The position numbers and the translations under genes are program-made. Source: Actinomycetota bacterium (lineage in GTDB: Bacteria; Actinomycetota; Actinomycetes; Nanopelagicales; Nanopelagicaceae). Taken from it: a stretch of 48,070 nucleotides of DNA. Location of the stretch: NCBI GenBank assembly GCA_015660815.1, contig JACSDF010000012.1, positions 1 to 48,070 of the forward strand, read 5' to 3'. Each line of letters opens with the position of its first letter. Position 1 is the stretch's first letter. The notes below the pieces were generated by a model. It was not told the DNA's origin. It searched no databases and was given only the letters and a program-made list of their open reading frames with translations. Positions 33,023 through 43,195 of the stretch are shown here, piece after piece.

Positions 33023-34097
33023 TTAGCCCTCTTGCATCTCACTTGGAGCCCCATGAACATTGAGAACATCGGATGCATCACTCACTTCGGTTTGTGGGGT
33101 AGAAACTGAACTCTGTTTTGAGCCCTCACCGCTTCGATTCAAAGGTCTCTTTGCATCATCTTTATAAGTGGCTGGAACCGTGCCAAGCAAACCCTTTTGA
33201 AAATCCTCGAAGGCTTGAAGAACTTCGCGCTTGGTGTTCATTACAAATGGCCCCATCCATGCGACGGGTTCATTGATAGGTGCCCCACCTAAAATAAATA
33301 ACTCCAACGCAGGAGAGCGAGATTCTTGTTGATCAGCAGCGCGCACAACAATCGTGTCACCATCACCAAAGACCGTAGATTGACCAGTGCGAACAGGGCG
33401 GTGTTCATCACCGACATACCCAAAACCTGCAGCAACATAGACAAGAGCGTTGTAATCCTTGCGCCACGGCACCGGCCGCAACTGTTGCATGGATTAAAGT
33501 AATTGGAGTCTGTGTGGTTCCAGGACCAGAGTGTCCATCGACTTCTCCTGCGATAACGCGAATCAACGCACCACCATCGGCCGAAGATAAAAGTGCTACA
33601 TCTTTAGCACGAACATCTTGATAAGCAGGTGGAGACCATTTCTTTGCAGCAGGCAAGTTGACCCACAATTGAAAGCCGTGAAATAAACCGCCACTCATCA
33701 CTAAACTCTCAGGCGGAGTTTCAATATGCAAAATCCCGGCACCGGCGGTCATCCATTGTGTATCGCCATTTGAAATTCTTCCCCCACCACCATTGTTATC
33801 TTGGTGGTCAAAGATTCCATCAATTATGTATGTAACGGTTTCAAAGCCGCGATGTGGATGCCATGGAGTTCCCTTAGGTTCACCCGGTGCGTATTCAACT
33901 TCACCCATCTGATCCATCATGATGAAAGGATCGAGTTCGGTCATATCTATTCCTGCAAATGTTCGTCGAACTGGGAAGCCTTCACCCTCATACCCCTGCG
34001 GTGCAGTAGTGACACTTTTGACTGATCGGGCACGGGCTCCAGGAACTTCACTCACGCGTGGCAAAACAGTTATATCGGCAACGGTTACAGCTGGCAT
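33023..34097 (-). pseudogene. Pirin family gene broken by a frame-changing deletion
   Basis: The first frame (34097-33408) holds the pirin N-terminal cupin, with metal-binding segments WHPHRGFETVTYIIDG and GAGILHIE. It leaves frame after HATVAAGA at about 33480. The second frame (33490-33023) continues with [35 protein letters not shown] and a Ser-rich tail. Relative to pirins, four to five residues and two bases are missing at the join (about 11-14 nt), so it is a deletion, not a single-base slip. Pirins include quercetinases. AAGGAGAG precedes ATG. Either a pseudogene, a two-chain protein, or an assembly fault. Confidence 0.75.
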
Positions 34098-34126
34098 ATT
34101 TTCTCTCCTTGGTCTCGCCCAATAGT

Positions 34127-34142
34127 AGTTGAACTTTCAACT
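34127..34142. promoter_or_regulatory. Operator upstream of the pirin gene
   Basis: AGTTGAACTTTCAACT (with flanks GT/AC extending to 20 bp) matches the yceI palindrome. It overlaps the upstream edge of a TACTAT -10 box on the minus strand and lies 29 bp before the ATG. Confidence 0.7.
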
Positions 34143-34355
34143 ACATGCAACCCGAACCAGGCTCAAACAGCCTCCTGCATCGATTTTTGCAGTTAAGAGT
34201 TCGTAGAAATCCTATCTTTGTCTGAAGTAGCCAAGCGCGCAACAGATTGCCTCACTATCAAGGCCCTGGGATTTCGAAGAAGGAGTTAACAAGAAAATCG
34301 AGAGTTCGGTTGCTTCGCAAACAATATCCACTTTTCGCCTTACAAGGCATACCCT

Positions 34356-34736
34356 ATGAAAATGCTAAAAATCCAAGACATCACTATTGACTGCCAAAAT
34401 CCGACGGCGCTCGCGCACTTCTGGGCACAAGCACTTGACTGGAAGATCGGTGAAGATGGCACGGAAAAATGGGCCTATATTGAAAAGAATCTGACACCAA
34501 CTAACTCGGATGGCTACCCAAGCATTCTCTTTTATAAAACCCCTGACAAGAAAAGCGTTAAAAATCGGATGCACCTGGATCTTCGCCCGGAAAATCAAAT
34601 GGAGGAAGTTGAACGCCTTGAAAAAATCGGGGCAACTCGAATTGAAATTGGGCAATCAAGTGACCCCAGTACAACATGGATTGTCATGGCAGATCCCGAG
34701 GGAAATGAATTTTGCGTACTTAAAGGGCTTGGTTAA
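34356..34736 (+). CDS. VOC (glyoxalase/bleomycin-resistance) family protein
   Basis: The 126-residue protein has the Glyoxalase_6-like fold: ITIDCQNPTALAHFWAQALDWKIGE, RMHLDLRPENQMEEVERLEKIGATRIE, and WIVMADPEGNEFCVLKG with the metal-site Glu. It is usually a small dimer that binds a metal ion. AAGG lies 8 bases before ATG. Its stop overlaps the stop of the convergent pntB. Substrate unknown. Confidence 0.9.
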   Translation: MKMLKIQDITIDCQNPTALAHFWAQALDWKIGEDGTEKWAYIEKNLTPTNSDGYPSILFYKTPDKKSVKNRMHLDLRPENQMEEVERLEKIGATRIEIGQSSDPSTTWIVMADPEGNEFCVLKGLG

Positions 34737-36124
34737 AGAGCCTTAAGCGCGGAGACAACTTTAGTTAGTGATGCCTTTGCATCACCGAACAAGAGCATGG
34801 TCTTTGGATCATACAAAAGTTCATTTTCGATTCCAGCAAAACCCGGACGCATTGAACGCTTTAAGAAGATGACGTTAGCGGCATTTGCTACCTGCAGGAT
34901 TGGCATTCCATAGATTGGACATCCTGGAGTATTTTCAGCGGCAGGATTAACAACGTCATTTGCACCGATAACAATTGCTACATCGGTCTGGCTAAAGGTT
35001 GGATTAATTTCATCCATCTCCTCTAACTGATCGTATGGAACATTTGCTTCGGCTAGTAAGACGTTCATATGTCCAGGCATGCGACCAGCAACTGGGTGAA
35101 TTCCATATGCAACATCTATACCTTTGGAGATCATCAAATCCGCTAATTCGCGCACTGTGTGTTGTGCCTGGGCAACGGCTAAACCAAAGCCTGGAACAAT
35201 CACAACGCGACGTGCGTAGTTAAGTAAAATTGCAACGTCATCAGGAGATCCTGAACGTACTGGACGCTCTTCAGCTGAATCAGATGCAGCTTGTGGCTTA
35301 GCAGTGAAAGCGCCGAAGAGAGTTCCAAATAATGAACGTCCCATTGCCTCGGCCATCAAGCGCGTCAAGATAGTTCCAGAGGCACCTACAAGCGTTCCAG
35401 CAATAATTAAGAGAACTGAATCAAGTACATAACCACTTGCTGCAACAGTCAAACCAGTAAATGCATTTAACAGCGAAATGACTATCGGTACATCTGCGCC
35501 TCCAACTGGAAGCACAAAGAGCACACCAAAGAGAAGTGATAAGCCGGCAAGTACAAGCAGAGGTGTAGTTCCAAGGGCTGAAACAACCCAACCACCAACT
35601 CCAATTACGCTAACTAAAGTGGCGGCGATTATGAATCGGCCAGCAGGGAAAATCACTGGTCGAGTAGTCATAAGCTCTTGCAACTTCATGAAGGTAATAA
35701 TCGAGCCGCTGAAAGAGACACAACCGACGATTACGGTAAAGACAGTGAAGATAACTTCAGCCGTTGTCGCTTCATCGCCTAAACGAAGATATTCAACAAT
35801 TGCGACAAGTGCGGCCGCTCCGCCACCAACACCATTAAATAGCGCAACGAGCTGCGGCATCTGTGTCATCTGCACTTTTCGAGCTGCCGGCACGCCGATA
35901 GCTAAACCAACAAATATCGCTCCGAGAATCCAGCCCAGATTATTTAAAGGAAGCGTCGATTCAGGTGATGCATAGAAGAAAACAACGAGGGTTGCCAACG
36001 TTGCACCGAATGCACCGATTAAGTTTCCTCGACGCGCAGTCCTTGGATGTGAGAGGCCTTTAAGGGCCAAGATGAATGCAACACCCGCGGCTAGGCCGAT
36101 GAGGTCATACAACCCGCGGCTCAC
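34733..36124 (-). CDS. pntB: Proton-translocating NAD(P) transhydrogenase subunit beta
   Basis: The 463-residue subunit has nine or so membrane helices (about residues 1-260) and the NADP-binding domain III, with VVIVPGFGLAVAQAQHTVRELADLM, AYGIHPVAGRMPGHMNVLLAEANVPY, VAIVIGANDVVNPAA and FAGIENELLYDPKTMLLFGDAK. It moves protons while reducing NADP+ with NADH. Its ATG overlaps the pntAb stop by 4 bp. Confidence 0.96.
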   Translation of the reverse strand: MSRGLYDLIGLAAGVAFILALKGLSHPRTARRGNLIGAFGATLATLVVFFYASPESTLPLNNLGWILGAIFVGLAIGVPAARKVQMTQMPQLVALFNGVGGGAAALVAIVEYLRLGDEATTAEVIFTVFTVIVGCVSFSGSIITFMKLQELMTTRPVIFPAGRFIIAATLVSVIGVGGWVVSALGTTPLLVLAGLSLLFGVLFVLPVGGADVPIVISLLNAFTGLTVAASGYVLDSVLLIIAGTLVGASGTILTRLMAEAMGRSLFGTLFGAFTAKPQAASDSAEERPVRSGSPDDVAILLNYARRVVIVPGFGLAVAQAQHTVRELADLMISKGIDVAYGIHPVAGRMPGHMNVLLAEANVPYDQLEEMDEINPTFSQTDVAIVIGANDVVNPAAENTPGCPIYGMPILQVANAANVIFLKRSMRPGFAGIENELLYDPKTMLLFGDAKASLTKVVSALKAL

Positions 36125-36402
36125 TTTTTCTTTCCTTTGAACATTTCAAGCATTCGGTCGGTAACGACAAAACCACCCACCATATTGATGGTAGCCAATA
36201 CGATCGCGGCAACTGCAAGACCGAGTTCAAGATTGGTTGAGGCGTGATCGGCCACGATAATCGCACCGACCAGAATCACACCGTGGATCGCATTTGCACC
36301 CGACATCAGCGGTGTATGAAGTGTGGATGAGACTTTGGATACGACTTCAAAGCCAACGAAGACGGCTAAAACGAAGATAGAAACGATTGCTATCGGCTCC
36401 AT
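36121..36402 (-). CDS. pntAb: Transhydrogenase subunit alpha, membrane part
   Basis: This 93-residue subunit has three membrane helices and corresponds to the C-terminal membrane section of PntA in split transhydrogenases: SSTLHTPLMSGANAIHGVI is the signature. It follows pntAa directly, with the stop codon adjoining its start. Confidence 0.94.
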   Translation of the reverse strand: MEPIAIVSIFVLAVFVGFEVVSKVSSTLHTPLMSGANAIHGVILVGAIIVADHASTNLELGLAVAAIVLATINMVGGFVVTDRMLEMFKGKKK

Positions 36403-37530
36403 TTACTTACCTCCTGCTTTTCTACGAGACCCACCATGCGTAACGGCCGCCCCATTGATAATTTCATCTTCGAAGTTGAGTGCGAATGCGACTTTTTCAT
36501 CATCCTTAGCTGGAGTAGTAAAGAGAGTCAGAAGATTTACAACGTTGCGCGAATATAAGAAAGATGCGTGGAATGAAAGTTGACTTGGAACATCTTTTCC
36601 ACCCCAGATACGAACTCCACCTGACGTTGTAATTATTTCGCCAGGTTTAGAGCCCTCAACATTTCCGCCAGTTTCAGCGGCTAAGTCAATGATGATTGTT
36701 CCGGGCGCCATTGAATCGACCATGGCCTGCGTCATCAACCGCGGTGCTTGGCGACCAGGTACAGCGGCGGTAGTAATTACTACATGTGATTTAGCAATAA
36801 ATGGAGTGAGAAGTGCTTGCTGTTGTGCCGCACGATCTTCAGTCATCTCTCGTGCATAACCACCAGCGCCCTCTAAAGCTTCGAGTTCAAGTTCGATAAA
36901 TGTTGCACCCATCGAACGAACCTCGTCGGCAGATGCTGGGCGAACATCGTAGGCCGAAACTACGGCTCCTAACCGACGCGCAGTAGCAATCGCTTGCAAA
37001 CCTGCAACACCTGCACCAAGAACTAACACTTGCGCTGGAGTAACTGTTCCAGCAGCTGTCATAAGCATTGGGAAAAATCGAGGTGATAATTCGGCGCCTA
37101 CTAACGCTGCGCGATAACCGGCGCACAAAGCCTGCGACGAGAGTGCATCCATTGACTGAGCACGCGAAATTCGGGGAACAAGCTCAAGTGAAAATGCCGT
37201 AACCCCTGCCGCGGCTGCCGCGTTGATTGAATCAACTGCTGTAACAGGTGACATAAAACTTATAGTTATGGCACCTTTTTTCAACGTTGCAATCTGAGTT
37301 GGTGTTAAAGGTTGCACAGAGAGAACGGCATCAGCAGTGCTGAGAACCTCACCGTTCGAGATCGTCGCACCAGCTTTGACATAGTCTGCATCTGTTGCTT
37401 GCGAAAGTACTCCGGCACCAGATTCGATTACTACATCGAAACCAAGTCGAGTTAATTTATTGATAATGTCGGGAACAAGCGCCACGCGCTTTTCACCCTC
37501 ACGAATTTCTTTAGCTACGGCTATGCGCAT
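36403..37530 (-). CDS. pntAa: Transhydrogenase subunit alpha, NAD-binding part
   Basis: The 375-residue soluble subunit begins MRIAVAKEIREGEKRVALVPD and has the NAD-binding fold VLVLGAGVAGLQAIATARRLGA and YDVRPASADEVRSMG, followed by VVITTAAVPGRQAPRLMTQAMV. It is related to alanine dehydrogenase. A TAGTAT box lies 7 bases before ATG; the box overlaps the argF stop, giving an independent, leaderless promoter inside the argF 3' end. Confidence 0.96.
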   Translation of the reverse strand: MRIAVAKEIREGEKRVALVPDIINKLTRLGFDVVIESGAGVLSQATDADYVKAGATISNGEVLSTADAVLSVQPLTPTQIATLKKGAITISFMSPVTAVDSINAAAAAGVTAFSLELVPRISRAQSMDALSSQALCAGYRAALVGAELSPRFFPMLMTAAGTVTPAQVLVLGAGVAGLQAIATARRLGAVVSAYDVRPASADEVRSMGATFIELELEALEGAGGYAREMTEDRAAQQQALLTPFIAKSHVVITTAAVPGRQAPRLMTQAMVDSMAPGTIIIDLAAETGGNVEGSKPGEIITTSGGVRIWGGKDVPSQLSFHASFLYSRNVVNLLTLFTTPAKDDEKVAFALNFEDEIINGAAVTHGGSRRKAGGK

Positions 37531-37537
37531 GCGGGAA

Positions 37538-37543
37538 ATACTA
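37538..37543 (-). promoter_or_regulatory. -10 box of pntAa (leaderless)
   Basis: TAGTAT on the minus strand, seven bases before the ATG at 37530. Confidence 0.45.
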
Positions 37544-38485
37544 CTGGCTAGAGCCTTTCAGGTCATCTCTGACAAGGTGATACAGCAATGATTGAATGGT
37601 AGTTCTGCGGTGAAATGCCTCGCGCCAAATGAGTGATTTTGTTCCGTCAATCACAGAGGCTTCGACCTCTTCGCCACGGTGTGCAGGTAAACAGTGCATG
37701 AACACAGAATCTTTTTGTGTGAGTGACATTAAGTTTTCTGTAACTGCAAATGGTGAGAGTGCTAGCACTTTCTCATCGCGTTCACTCTCGGAATCACCCA
37801 TGGACATCCATACATCGGTATACAAAACGCTTGCATCTTTTGCCGCTGCTTCTGGATCATGTAGAACTTCAATTTTTCCACCACTTTGCATTGCAATCTT
37901 TTGTGCGATTGCAACAACATCGGGATCAGGTGACCAGAGACCAGTTGGAGTAGCTGCGACTACATGTGCACCCATTATTGCGCCCATGATTAGCCAAGCA
38001 TTCGACATATTATTTCCATCACCTAAGTAAACAAATTTGCGTCCGGTAATATCTTTTCCAAAGTGTTCGCGAATGGTTAACCAATCGGCAAGAAGTTGTG
38101 TTGGGTGATCATCATCTGTCAACGCATTAATAACTGGAATCGATGCATTAGCGCCCAGTTCATTTACATCTGCCTGAGCGAAAGTTCGAATTATTAAAGC
38201 GCTGCAATAACTGCTAATGATCTTGGCGGTATCGGCAATGCTTTCGCCGCGACCAAGTTGCAACTCATCACCACGTATGAATATCGGAGTTCCTCCAAGA
38301 TGGGCCACGGCCGTTTCTGAGGAGAGTCGGGTCCGAGTAGAGGGCTTAGTCATGTAAATCGCAACGCTCTTATTAGCTAAGGCAGTGGAAGAGCGCATGG
38401 GATTAGTTGCAAAATCAGCGGCCGTTTCCAGCAAGAGCTCAATATCTGGTCGACTCAGATCCTGGGTGCGCAGCAAGTCCTTCAT
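37541..38485 (-). CDS. argF: Ornithine carbamoyltransferase
   Basis: The 314-residue enzyme makes citrulline from ornithine and carbamoyl phosphate. PSTRTRLSSETAVAHLGG is the carbamoyl-phosphate site, DDDHPTQLLADWLTI holds the HPxQ motif, and FMHCLPAHRGEEVE holds HCLP, specific to ornithine rather than aspartate transferases. Other arg genes are not adjacent, which is unusual. The ATG follows TAGAAT by six bases. It is divergent from the DUF3039 gene. Confidence 0.95.
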   Translation of the reverse strand: MKDLLRTQDLSRPDIELLLETAADFATNPMRSSTALANKSVAIYMTKPSTRTRLSSETAVAHLGGTPIFIRGDELQLGRGESIADTAKIISSYCSALIIRTFAQADVNELGANASIPVINALTDDDHPTQLLADWLTIREHFGKDITGRKFVYLGDGNNMSNAWLIMGAIMGAHVVAATPTGLWSPDPDVVAIAQKIAMQSGGKIEVLHDPEAAAKDASVLYTDVWMSMGDSESERDEKVLALSPFAVTENLMSLTQKDSVFMHCLPAHRGEEVEASVIDGTKSLIWREAFHRRTTIQSLLYHLVRDDLKGSSQ

Positions 38486-38491
38486 TTGCGA

Positions 38492-38497
38492 ATTCTA
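38492..38497 (-). promoter_or_regulatory. -10 box of argF (leaderless)
   Basis: TAGAAT on the minus strand followed by TCGCAA and ATG at 38485. No ARG-box palindrome was recognised. Confidence 0.5.
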
Positions 38498-38538
38498 CCC
38501 GTAGTTTCTCAGGCGGCGAAGGTATTCTTTTCCACCTT

Positions 38539-38808
38539 ATGGGAATCTTCAGAAAAGGCACAATCGAGAGCGAGTCAGATACCGATCTCTTAACCAGACC
38601 TGTCCTTGAAGAAGATGATGGCGGACACGATCGCTTTGCCCATTACGTAAAGAAGGAGAAGATAGTTGAGTCAGCGGTAACAGGTAAATCGGTTCGCGCA
38701 CTCTGTGGGAAGAAATGGACGCCATCCCGAGATCCTGAAAAGTATCCGATCTGCCCAACGTGTAAAGAAATCTATGCAGGCCTGAAGCAAGCACCAGAAG
38801 ATAAATAG
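38539..38808 (+). CDS. DUF3039 protein
   Basis: This 89-residue actinomycete protein has HDRFAHYVKKEKIVESAVTGKSVRALCGKKWTPSRDPEKYPICPTCKEIY, where Cys pairs form a likely zinc ribbon. Start ATG 38539 is chosen because the domain begins there; the frame extends upstream without other evidence. A TATTCT box lies 10 bases before. The function is unknown, and the family usually sits near clpS and murI, as here. Confidence 0.92.
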   Translation: MGIFRKGTIESESDTDLLTRPVLEEDDGGHDRFAHYVKKEKIVESAVTGKSVRALCGKKWTPSRDPEKYPICPTCKEIYAGLKQAPEDK

Positions 38809-38810
38809 CG

Positions 38811-40664
38811 ATGCGCAGTAAGTTTCGCATTGCCACCGTGTTGTTGCTGTGCACGATTCTCTCCTTTTCACACTCTTCTAATGCAGTGGAAAACCAACCA
38901 CGCACAATTGTCACGGGATGGATTCCATATTACTCAGTCAAAACTGTTCTGCCTTTTATTAAGAAACTTCCAACCACTAATTCTCCAATTGTTGGTGCAC
39001 CAATTACCTGCGAACCAAGTGAGTACTCCGCAGAAAATATCGCTGCATTAAATGCCTCCTACTTATATACAAACAAAGATTTAATGAAAGAGGTAATGCC
39101 CTTTTGGTTCTCGTTAAAATCACCGACACTCATTCGTAATGACTACTTAACTGGCAATCCATCGTGGCCGATGGCTGACACGTTATGTTTAATGCGAAAA
39201 ACTGGTTTGAAGATTATTCCTACCATGACAGATGGAACAGACAAATTAGTTTTATCTGGATATTTAGCTAATCCTCAAACGCGAACAACGATAGTTAATA
39301 CAATTGTAGATTTAGTCAATAAAAATGGGTTTGATGGAATCGATTTAGATTTTGAGGGTTTTGCCTTTGTAGATCCCAACACAACGTGGGCAAAAACCGC
39401 GCCGCATTGGGTGAACTTCATTAAAGAGTTAAGTCTTCAACTCCACGTATCAGAAAAACTCCTTTCTGTTTCTACACCTTATGTATTTAATCCAACTGAA
39501 AAACAAAAGGGATACACGGTTTATGCTTGGGCAGAAATCGCCTCGAGCATTGATCGTTTAAGAATCATGACATATGACTATTCAGTTGCCAGACCTGGGC
39601 CTATTGGCCCTATAGCGTGGACTGAAAAAACTTTAAAGTATGCAATAAGTATCATGCCGGCATCAAAGGTTTTTATTGGATTACCTGGATATGGTCGTGA
39701 TTGGATTACTTCGATTGTTGGAACATGTCCTACCAATGCGCCGGCTGGCCTAAAAGTTGGTTCAAGAGCGGCAACTTTCAAAATGAGCTACGCCAACACT
39801 AAAGCGGCAATCGATAAAGCAACCCCTGTCTTCGATGTAAAAAATAGTGAAGCAACATATTCATATGTTCAGACATTTAATGGATTAACTTCCAAAGGGG
39901 CAGCAACTACTTGCTCAGTATCACGCACTGTCTGGTATCAAAATGATCGCAGTTATACCGAACGAATGAACTTAGTCGCCAAGTATCAACTTGGGGGTGC
40001 TGCTTTGTGGACCCTTGGCATGGAGGATTCAACTGCTACTACGGCAATGCGAAATGTCGCACTTGCTATTGCCCCAGACGCTGTCATGAGTTCTTTAACT
40101 ATAGAAAACATTGAGTCGAAAACTGTGAATTACGGCGACATATTTACTCTCAAAGGGGTCTTAACTTTGAAAGACATGACTCCGATAGCTGGGCTTGCAG
40201 TAAGTCTTGAAATGAAGCGTGAAGCTGAAACCGCGTGGACATCGATTGCAACGCTGACTACCTCAGAAGATGGTTCAATTTCCACTCCCATAACCATCGG
40301 AGGAAGTGCAGAGTTCCGCTTGACTACGACTGGTACGTGGGAACGTGCAGAATCAACTAGCAACGTAGAGCCTGTCACTGTGCGCCCAAAACTAATTCTT
40401 GAGCGCCCCGCAACAGTTCAACATGGCAAACCAATCCGGATTACAGGAAAGATATTGCCTGGTACATCTGGATCTGCCGTGGAGCTTCAACGAATGGTTG
40501 CTGGTTCGTGGCAAAATATCAGAGTGAGCACAGTGACTGATACAAATGGAGATTTCAGTTTAGAAACCAGTGAAGCAACAAGAGGTATTCTGGTTTTGAG
40601 AGTCCAGATTATTAGTGGTGGACAAGAAATTAATTCACCAGAGTTTTCAATTGTGGTGCGATAA
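38811..40664 (+). CDS. Secreted GH18-family glycosidase with Ig-like C-terminal domains
   Basis: A signal peptide ([21 protein letters not shown]) precedes a TIM barrel of about 390 residues. The catalytic motif is DGIDLDFE (D175-E182) and the barrel also contains [22 protein letters not shown] and ALWTLGMED. Residues about 420-617 make two beta-rich domains. GH18 proteins cleave beta-linked GlcNAc polymers; the resemblance to SleL/YaaH-type enzymes points to peptidoglycan or chitin as substrate. It starts 2 bp after DUF3039 and is followed 2 bp later by clpS. Confidence 0.9.
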   Translation: MRSKFRIATVLLLCTILSFSHSSNAVENQPRTIVTGWIPYYSVKTVLPFIKKLPTTNSPIVGAPITCEPSEYSAENIAALNASYLYTNKDLMKEVMPFWFSLKSPTLIRNDYLTGNPSWPMADTLCLMRKTGLKIIPTMTDGTDKLVLSGYLANPQTRTTIVNTIVDLVNKNGFDGIDLDFEGFAFVDPNTTWAKTAPHWVNFIKELSLQLHVSEKLLSVSTPYVFNPTEKQKGYTVYAWAEIASSIDRLRIMTYDYSVARPGPIGPIAWTEKTLKYAISIMPASKVFIGLPGYGRDWITSIVGTCPTNAPAGLKVGSRAATFKMSYANTKAAIDKATPVFDVKNSEATYSYVQTFNGLTSKGAATTCSVSRTVWYQNDRSYTERMNLVAKYQLGGAALWTLGMEDSTATTAMRNVALAIAPDAVMSSLTIENIESKTVNYGDIFTLKGVLTLKDMTPIAGLAVSLEMKREAETAWTSIATLTTSEDGSISTPITIGGSAEFRLTTTGTWERAESTSNVEPVTVRPKLILERPATVQHGKPIRITGKILPGTSGSAVELQRMVAGSWQNIRVSTVTDTNGDFSLETSEATRGILVLRVQIISGGQEINSPEFSIVVR

Positions 40665-40666
40665 GG

Positions 40667-40987
40667 ATGGTAAAACTTGATGAAGCTACAGACACAAAGA
40701 CTCAGGAGGATTTAAAGGAGGCAATAAATGCCGCCTTCATTATTGATAAACCCTGGGTCACAATCGTTTGGGATGATCCAGTAAATCTCATGTCGTATGT
40801 CACCTATGTCTTAATGGAGCTTTTCAGTTTCACGCGAGAAAAAGCCCATGAATTAATGATGCAGGTGCATACTCAAGGCAAAGCGGTCGTCTCCACTGGC
40901 AGTCGCGAAGAAATGGAGCGCGATGTGTCGAGATTGCATGAGTATGGCCTGTGGGCCACGCTTCAACGCGCAGACCATGAGCTATGA
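40667..40987 (+). CDS. clpS: ATP-dependent Clp protease adaptor ClpS
   Basis: The 106-residue adaptor has [42 protein letters not shown] and [13 protein letters not shown]. In this family it delivers N-degron substrates to ClpC/ClpAP. A Met replaces part of the usual motif, but the Asp-Asp/Asn pocket residues are present. It overlaps DUF2017 by 4 bp. Confidence 0.95.
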   Translation: MVKLDEATDTKTQEDLKEAINAAFIIDKPWVTIVWDDPVNLMSYVTYVLMELFSFTREKAHELMMQVHTQGKAVVSTGSREEMERDVSRLHEYGLWATLQRADHEL

Positions 40988-41559
40988 ACAAGAAATCGGA
41001 TAGCGAGAATCCTGGATTTACTCGCCACGGCAAGAATGACTACGTAGCGAATTTTTCACCATCAGAAAGTGAAGTCCTAATAAATCTTGTCCAACAGATA
41101 ATTGAACTTTTGGGTGAGCGCACGGATAATCACAGCGAAGATCCCTTAGCTGCGATGGTTGGAATTACCAGCCATGACTCACCACCAGATGACGAAGTTC
41201 TACTTCGATTATTACCAAATGCATATTCCGAACAAGTTGATGCCGCTGAATTTCGTAGGTACACCGAATCAACTTTGCGCGCTAAGAAATCCGCGCATGC
41301 AATCTCGATGCATGCGGATTTAATGGACTCACCAGATGGCTGCATTGACATAGATCATCAAGGTGCAAATGCTTGGCTTGGTGCGATGAATGATATTCGT
41401 TTGGCTTTGGGTGTGAGATTGAAAGTTCAGAGTAACTCTTATGAAGAGCTAGAGATTTTGGCACCCGATGATCCAATGCGTGGGGTTTACGCGGTCTATA
41501 GCTGGTTGGGGTGGCTTCAAGAGAGTTTAATTCAAGCGTTGATGGACGATGCTCTCTAA
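40984..41559 (+). CDS. DUF2017 protein
   Basis: The 191-residue helical protein matches the DUF2017 family ([63 protein letters not shown]) which is always next to clpS in actinomycetes. The function is unknown; linkage suggests a Clp-related role. Confidence 0.9.
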   Translation: MNKKSDSENPGFTRHGKNDYVANFSPSESEVLINLVQQIIELLGERTDNHSEDPLAAMVGITSHDSPPDDEVLLRLLPNAYSEQVDAAEFRRYTESTLRAKKSAHAISMHADLMDSPDGCIDIDHQGANAWLGAMNDIRLALGVRLKVQSNSYEELEILAPDDPMRGVYAVYSWLGWLQESLIQALMDDAL

Positions 41560-41576
41560 CCCAGTAATACGCGCGG

Positions 41577-41582
41577 TAGGAT
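41577..41582 (+). promoter_or_regulatory. -10 box of murI
   Basis: TAGGAT followed by seven bases and the ATG at 41590; murI may be leaderless despite the close upstream gene. Confidence 0.35.
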
Positions 41583-41589
41583 TTACGAT

Positions 41590-42387
41590 ATGAGCAACGC
41601 GCCAATTGGAATCTTTGATTCTGGAGTAGGCGGACTTACAGTTGCAAGGTCGATCTTAGATCAGCTCCCAAATGAATCCACACTATATATAGGTGATACG
41701 GCGCGCGGACCATATGGGCCCAGACCACTGGCCGAAGTTCGTGAGTTTGCACTTGAAAGTTTAGATTTTCTAGTCGCACAAGGCGTTAAAGCTATCGTCA
41801 TCGCCTGTAATACTGCGAGCGCTGCGATGTTACGTGATGCACGCGAACGCTACTCAATTCCAGTTATAGAGGTTATCCAACCCGCTGCTCGTCGAGCGGT
41901 TTCTGCAACTCGAAGTGGGAAAATTGGAGTTATTGGAACTCGCGCAACTATCGACTCAGCGGCATATTTAGATGCTTTTGCCGCAGCGCCGCATTTGGAT
42001 ATTACGTCAATCTCTTGCCCGTTGTTTGTCGAATATGTAGAGCGGGGCGAAACATCAGGAGATGCAATCACTGAAATTGCTCGAAATTATTTAGCGCCTT
42101 TCATCGATGCAGAAATCGATACGCTGGTCTTAGGGTGCACGCACTACCCACTTTTAACTGGCGTAATTTCATACGTCATGGGTGATGGCGTGACACTTGT
42201 TTCAAGCGCAGAAGAAACGGCTAAGGATTTATATCGAACTTTGGTAGAAAAAAGCCTTTTACGCATCCAACAAGATGAGCCACCTACCCATAGATTCTTG
42301 GCAACTGGCGATGCGAAAGCTTTTGAGAGTTTAGCCCGTCGTTTTCTAGGTCCAGAAGTAACAAAAGTAGAACATCAAGAGTTTTAG
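41590..42387 (+). CDS. murI: Glutamate racemase
   Basis: The 265-residue enzyme supplies D-glutamate for peptidoglycan. [13 protein letters not shown] contains the first Asp/Ser pair, IACNTASA carries catalytic Cys 1 and LGCTHYPLL carries catalytic Cys 2. Confidence 0.96.
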   Translation: MSNAPIGIFDSGVGGLTVARSILDQLPNESTLYIGDTARGPYGPRPLAEVREFALESLDFLVAQGVKAIVIACNTASAAMLRDARERYSIPVIEVIQPAARRAVSATRSGKIGVIGTRATIDSAAYLDAFAAAPHLDITSISCPLFVEYVERGETSGDAITEIARNYLAPFIDAEIDTLVLGCTHYPLLTGVISYVMGDGVTLVSSAEETAKDLYRTLVEKSLLRIQQDEPPTHRFLATGDAKAFESLARRFLGPEVTKVEHQEF

Positions 42388-42432
42388 CGTTTTTCAACTA
42401 CGTCCAATTTAACTAAGCAATAGGAGCACTAG

Positions 42433-43158
42433 ATGGCAAGAAATGATGGACGAGAAGTTAGCTCATTGCGTGAGATTAAATTTACGCGGGGTTGGCTAGA
42501 TCATGCCGAAGGTTCGGTTCTCGTTGAGTTCGGCAAGACTCGGGTTTTGTGTGTTGCATCTTTTTCCCCTGGAGTGCCACGTTGGTTAAAAGACAGTGGA
42601 ACCGGATGGGTGACTTCAGAGTATGCAATGTTGCCACGCGCAACACATACGCGATCTGATCGCGAAAGCGTAAAAGGCAAACTCGGGGGTCGAACTCAGG
42701 AGATTTCTCGCTTAGTGGGTCGCTCATTGCGCGCAATTGTTAATATGAAAGAGCTTGGCGAAAACACAATAGTGATTGATTGTGATGTACTTCAAGCCGA
42801 CGGAGGAACACGCACTGCTGCCATAACGGGTGCATACGTTGCACTAGCCGATGCAATCACTTGGGCTAAAACCCAGGGACACATAAAAGCAACGGCTAAC
42901 CCATTGAGCGATTCAGTCGCAGCGGTGAGCGTTGGAATAATCGATGGCGTTCCGATGCTAGATCTTTGCTATGAAGAAGATGTCCGAGCTGGTACTGACA
43001 TGAACGTTGTTGTCGCCGGCGATGGTCGCTTTATCGAAGTTCAAGGTACTGCCGAGGGGGAGCCCTTTGATCGAGAGCTACTCAATCAACTATTAGATCT
43101 TGCGGTCAATGGATGCAAAGAGTTAAGCGAACTTCAAAAAGCCGTGCTCGCTCAGTAG
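42433..43158 (+). CDS. rph: Ribonuclease PH
   Basis: The 241-residue phosphorolytic 3'-exoribonuclease trims tRNA 3' ends. Landmarks are [49 protein letters not shown] and [19 protein letters not shown] precedes ATG. Confidence 0.97.
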   Translation: MARNDGREVSSLREIKFTRGWLDHAEGSVLVEFGKTRVLCVASFSPGVPRWLKDSGTGWVTSEYAMLPRATHTRSDRESVKGKLGGRTQEISRLVGRSLRAIVNMKELGENTIVIDCDVLQADGGTRTAAITGAYVALADAITWAKTQGHIKATANPLSDSVAAVSVGIIDGVPMLDLCYEEDVRAGTDMNVVVAGDGRFIEVQGTAEGEPFDRELLNQLLDLAVNGCKELSELQKAVLAQ

Positions 43159-43195
43159 TTGGCCTTCGACTTAACAATGAAGAGAGTTTGAACTT

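Noticed and set aside
27993..34142. Genomic island between ssrA and pntB
   Set aside because: The gene types are accessory and ssrA is a common integration site, but no integrase, attachment duplicate of the tmRNA end or composition jump was seen.
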